Of a stretch of DNA of 64,000 nt, positions 63,318 to 64,000 are shown one piece after another; position 1 is the stretch's first letter, and every line of letters starts with the position of its first letter. Both the position numbers and the translations under genes were made by a program. The DNA lies in the NCBI RefSeq assembly GCF_016758255.1, contig NZ_QYAD01000004.1, positions 248,001 through 312,000 on the forward strand, given 5' to 3'. The stretch is from Leucobacter chromiireducens subsp. chromiireducens. GTDB lineage: Bacteria > Actinomycetota > Actinomycetes > Actinomycetales > Microbacteriaceae. The notes under the pieces are model-generated. The model did not search any database, was not told where the DNA came from, and saw nothing but the letters and a program-made list of their open reading frames with translations.

Positions 63318-64000
63318 TCAGGAATCGAACACGCCCCGGTCATCGAAGCGGAGCCGCAACGCTTCGGGCCGGGCCCTCCCCGGCGCGCTCTTCGCCCGGG
63401 TGCGCGAGGCGGAGCCCGCCGCGTCTGCAACGAGGGCCCCGCGCAGTCGACTCGCCACTTCGCCGCCCTGCGCGTAATCGAAGCGCACGATCGCGCGCAC
63501 CAAACCCGCGGGCCGCCGAGCCACACCACCGGACGGGAGCGGGGTGGGGCCCAAGAAGTCAACGCCAGGCACGCCGCGTAGCGGCTGCAGTGCGCGCTCG
63601 ACCTCGTCAGGTCCGCCGCTCACGCTCGCCACACGCACGAGGGGTGGATAGCGGAGCGCGTGACGATCCCGGAGTTCCGCGCGTAGCCACTCCTCAGTGC
63701 GCCCGGTCACGAAAGCGCGCACGACAGGCCCACCGCCGGAGGCCATCAGGCAGAGTCCGTCTGGCGCGGCGAGCGCGGCGGCGTTCTCCCACCACCGGAG
63801 GCAGTCCTCCCCCGCGCGCAGCGTCTCGATGCTGAGGAGGCGCTCCGCGTCGAGCAGCACGACGGCACGGTAGCCGCCGGCCGCGAGCGGCTCAGCGCCG
63901 CGCGTGGCCACCACGAGCGCGGGACGGCCGTCTACGCGTTCGCGTGAGTGCTCGCCATCGCTCAGGATCACGCGCGTGCCCTGGAACTGCCGCTCAAACT
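63318..64000 (-). CDS. priA: primosomal protein N' (PriA), C-terminal part
   Basis: The gene runs off the right edge; about 226 C-terminal residues are present. The visible part has VDGRPALVVATRGAEPLAAG and GYRAVVLLDAERLL (helicase-lobe remnants), EWLRAELRDRHALRYPPLVR and the C-terminal domain GPTPLPSGG. The zinc-binding Cys cluster expected in active PriA is not in the visible part, and actinobacterial PriA often lacks helicase motifs. Its usual neighbour fmt is 9.8 kb away. Confidence 0.88.
   Translation of the reverse strand, partial: FERQFQGTRVILSDGEHSRERVDGRPALVVATRGAEPLAAGGYRAVVLLDAERLLSIETLRAGEDCLRWWENAAALAAPDGLCLMASGGGPVVRAFVTGRTEEWLRAELRDRHALRYPPLVRVASVSGGPDEVERALQPLRGVPGVDFLGPTPLPSGGVARRPAGLVRAIVRFDYAQGGEVASRLRGALVADAAGSASRTRAKSAPGRARPEALRLRFDDRGVFDS

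Overview
The window is a high-G+C, gene-dense actinobacterial chromosome segment. Gene content and order fit the family Microbacteriaceae, perhaps Leucobacter or a close relative. Pointers are the trp operon with an HGxxPAAW protein and a Trp-associated membrane protein, an ANTAR regulator of the PdtaR type, the his genes next to trpE, and many genes whose start codon lies six bases after a TANNNT -10 box (leaderless transcripts). The family assignment is inferred from gene order; no homology search was run.

Layout. 1-5.9 kb: the 3' end of a DNA-alkylation-repair-like gene, then a Wadjet-type operon jetA-jetB-jetC (minus strand) with no jetD beside it. 5.9-10.5 kb: a PucR-like regulator divergent from an amidase, a thioredoxin, a 53-residue membrane protein, and an HTH-DUF3887 regulator behind a perfect palindrome. 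10.6-12.7 kb: a fadD-type ligase of visibly lower G+C with an odd in-frame tail, then tRNA-Ala. 12.8-26.2 kb: a housekeeping run of rsfS, an acidic membrane protein, nadD, proA, proB, obg, rpmA, rplU, RNase E/G, VKOR, coaE, DUF4126 and rpsA. 26.3-36.1 kb: an HTH-membrane regulator, a decayed nuclease-like gene, polA, a thioesterase, pdtaR, tRNA-Leu, a DUF1361 gene preceded by two microproteins, a glycine-zipper protein, a fatty acid desaturase and a lipoprotein.

36.3-46.5 kb: pyk, lgt, trpA, trpB, trpC, HGxxPAAW, Trp-associated membrane protein and trpE, then hisI, hisF, hisG and hisE, all on the minus strand. 46.6-50.1 kb: a five-gene ABC transporter operon carrying its own HTH regulator, with two identical-type 16-bp operators upstream. 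50.3-53.5 kb: rpe, rsmB and fmt. 53.6-63.2 kb: a block lying between fmt and priA that holds a 1166-residue protein coupled to a SWIM zinc-finger protein, a second trpB with its own tryptophan attenuator, an alanine/sodium symporter and a secreted peptidase. 63.3 kb to the end: the C-terminal part of PriA.

Tryptophan control appears divided. The main trp operon starts leaderless at trpE, with no room for a leader peptide. The orphan trpB has a 10-residue leader with two Trp codons, a competing-hairpin region and a strong terminator. No CRISPR array, rRNA, IS element or integrase was seen.
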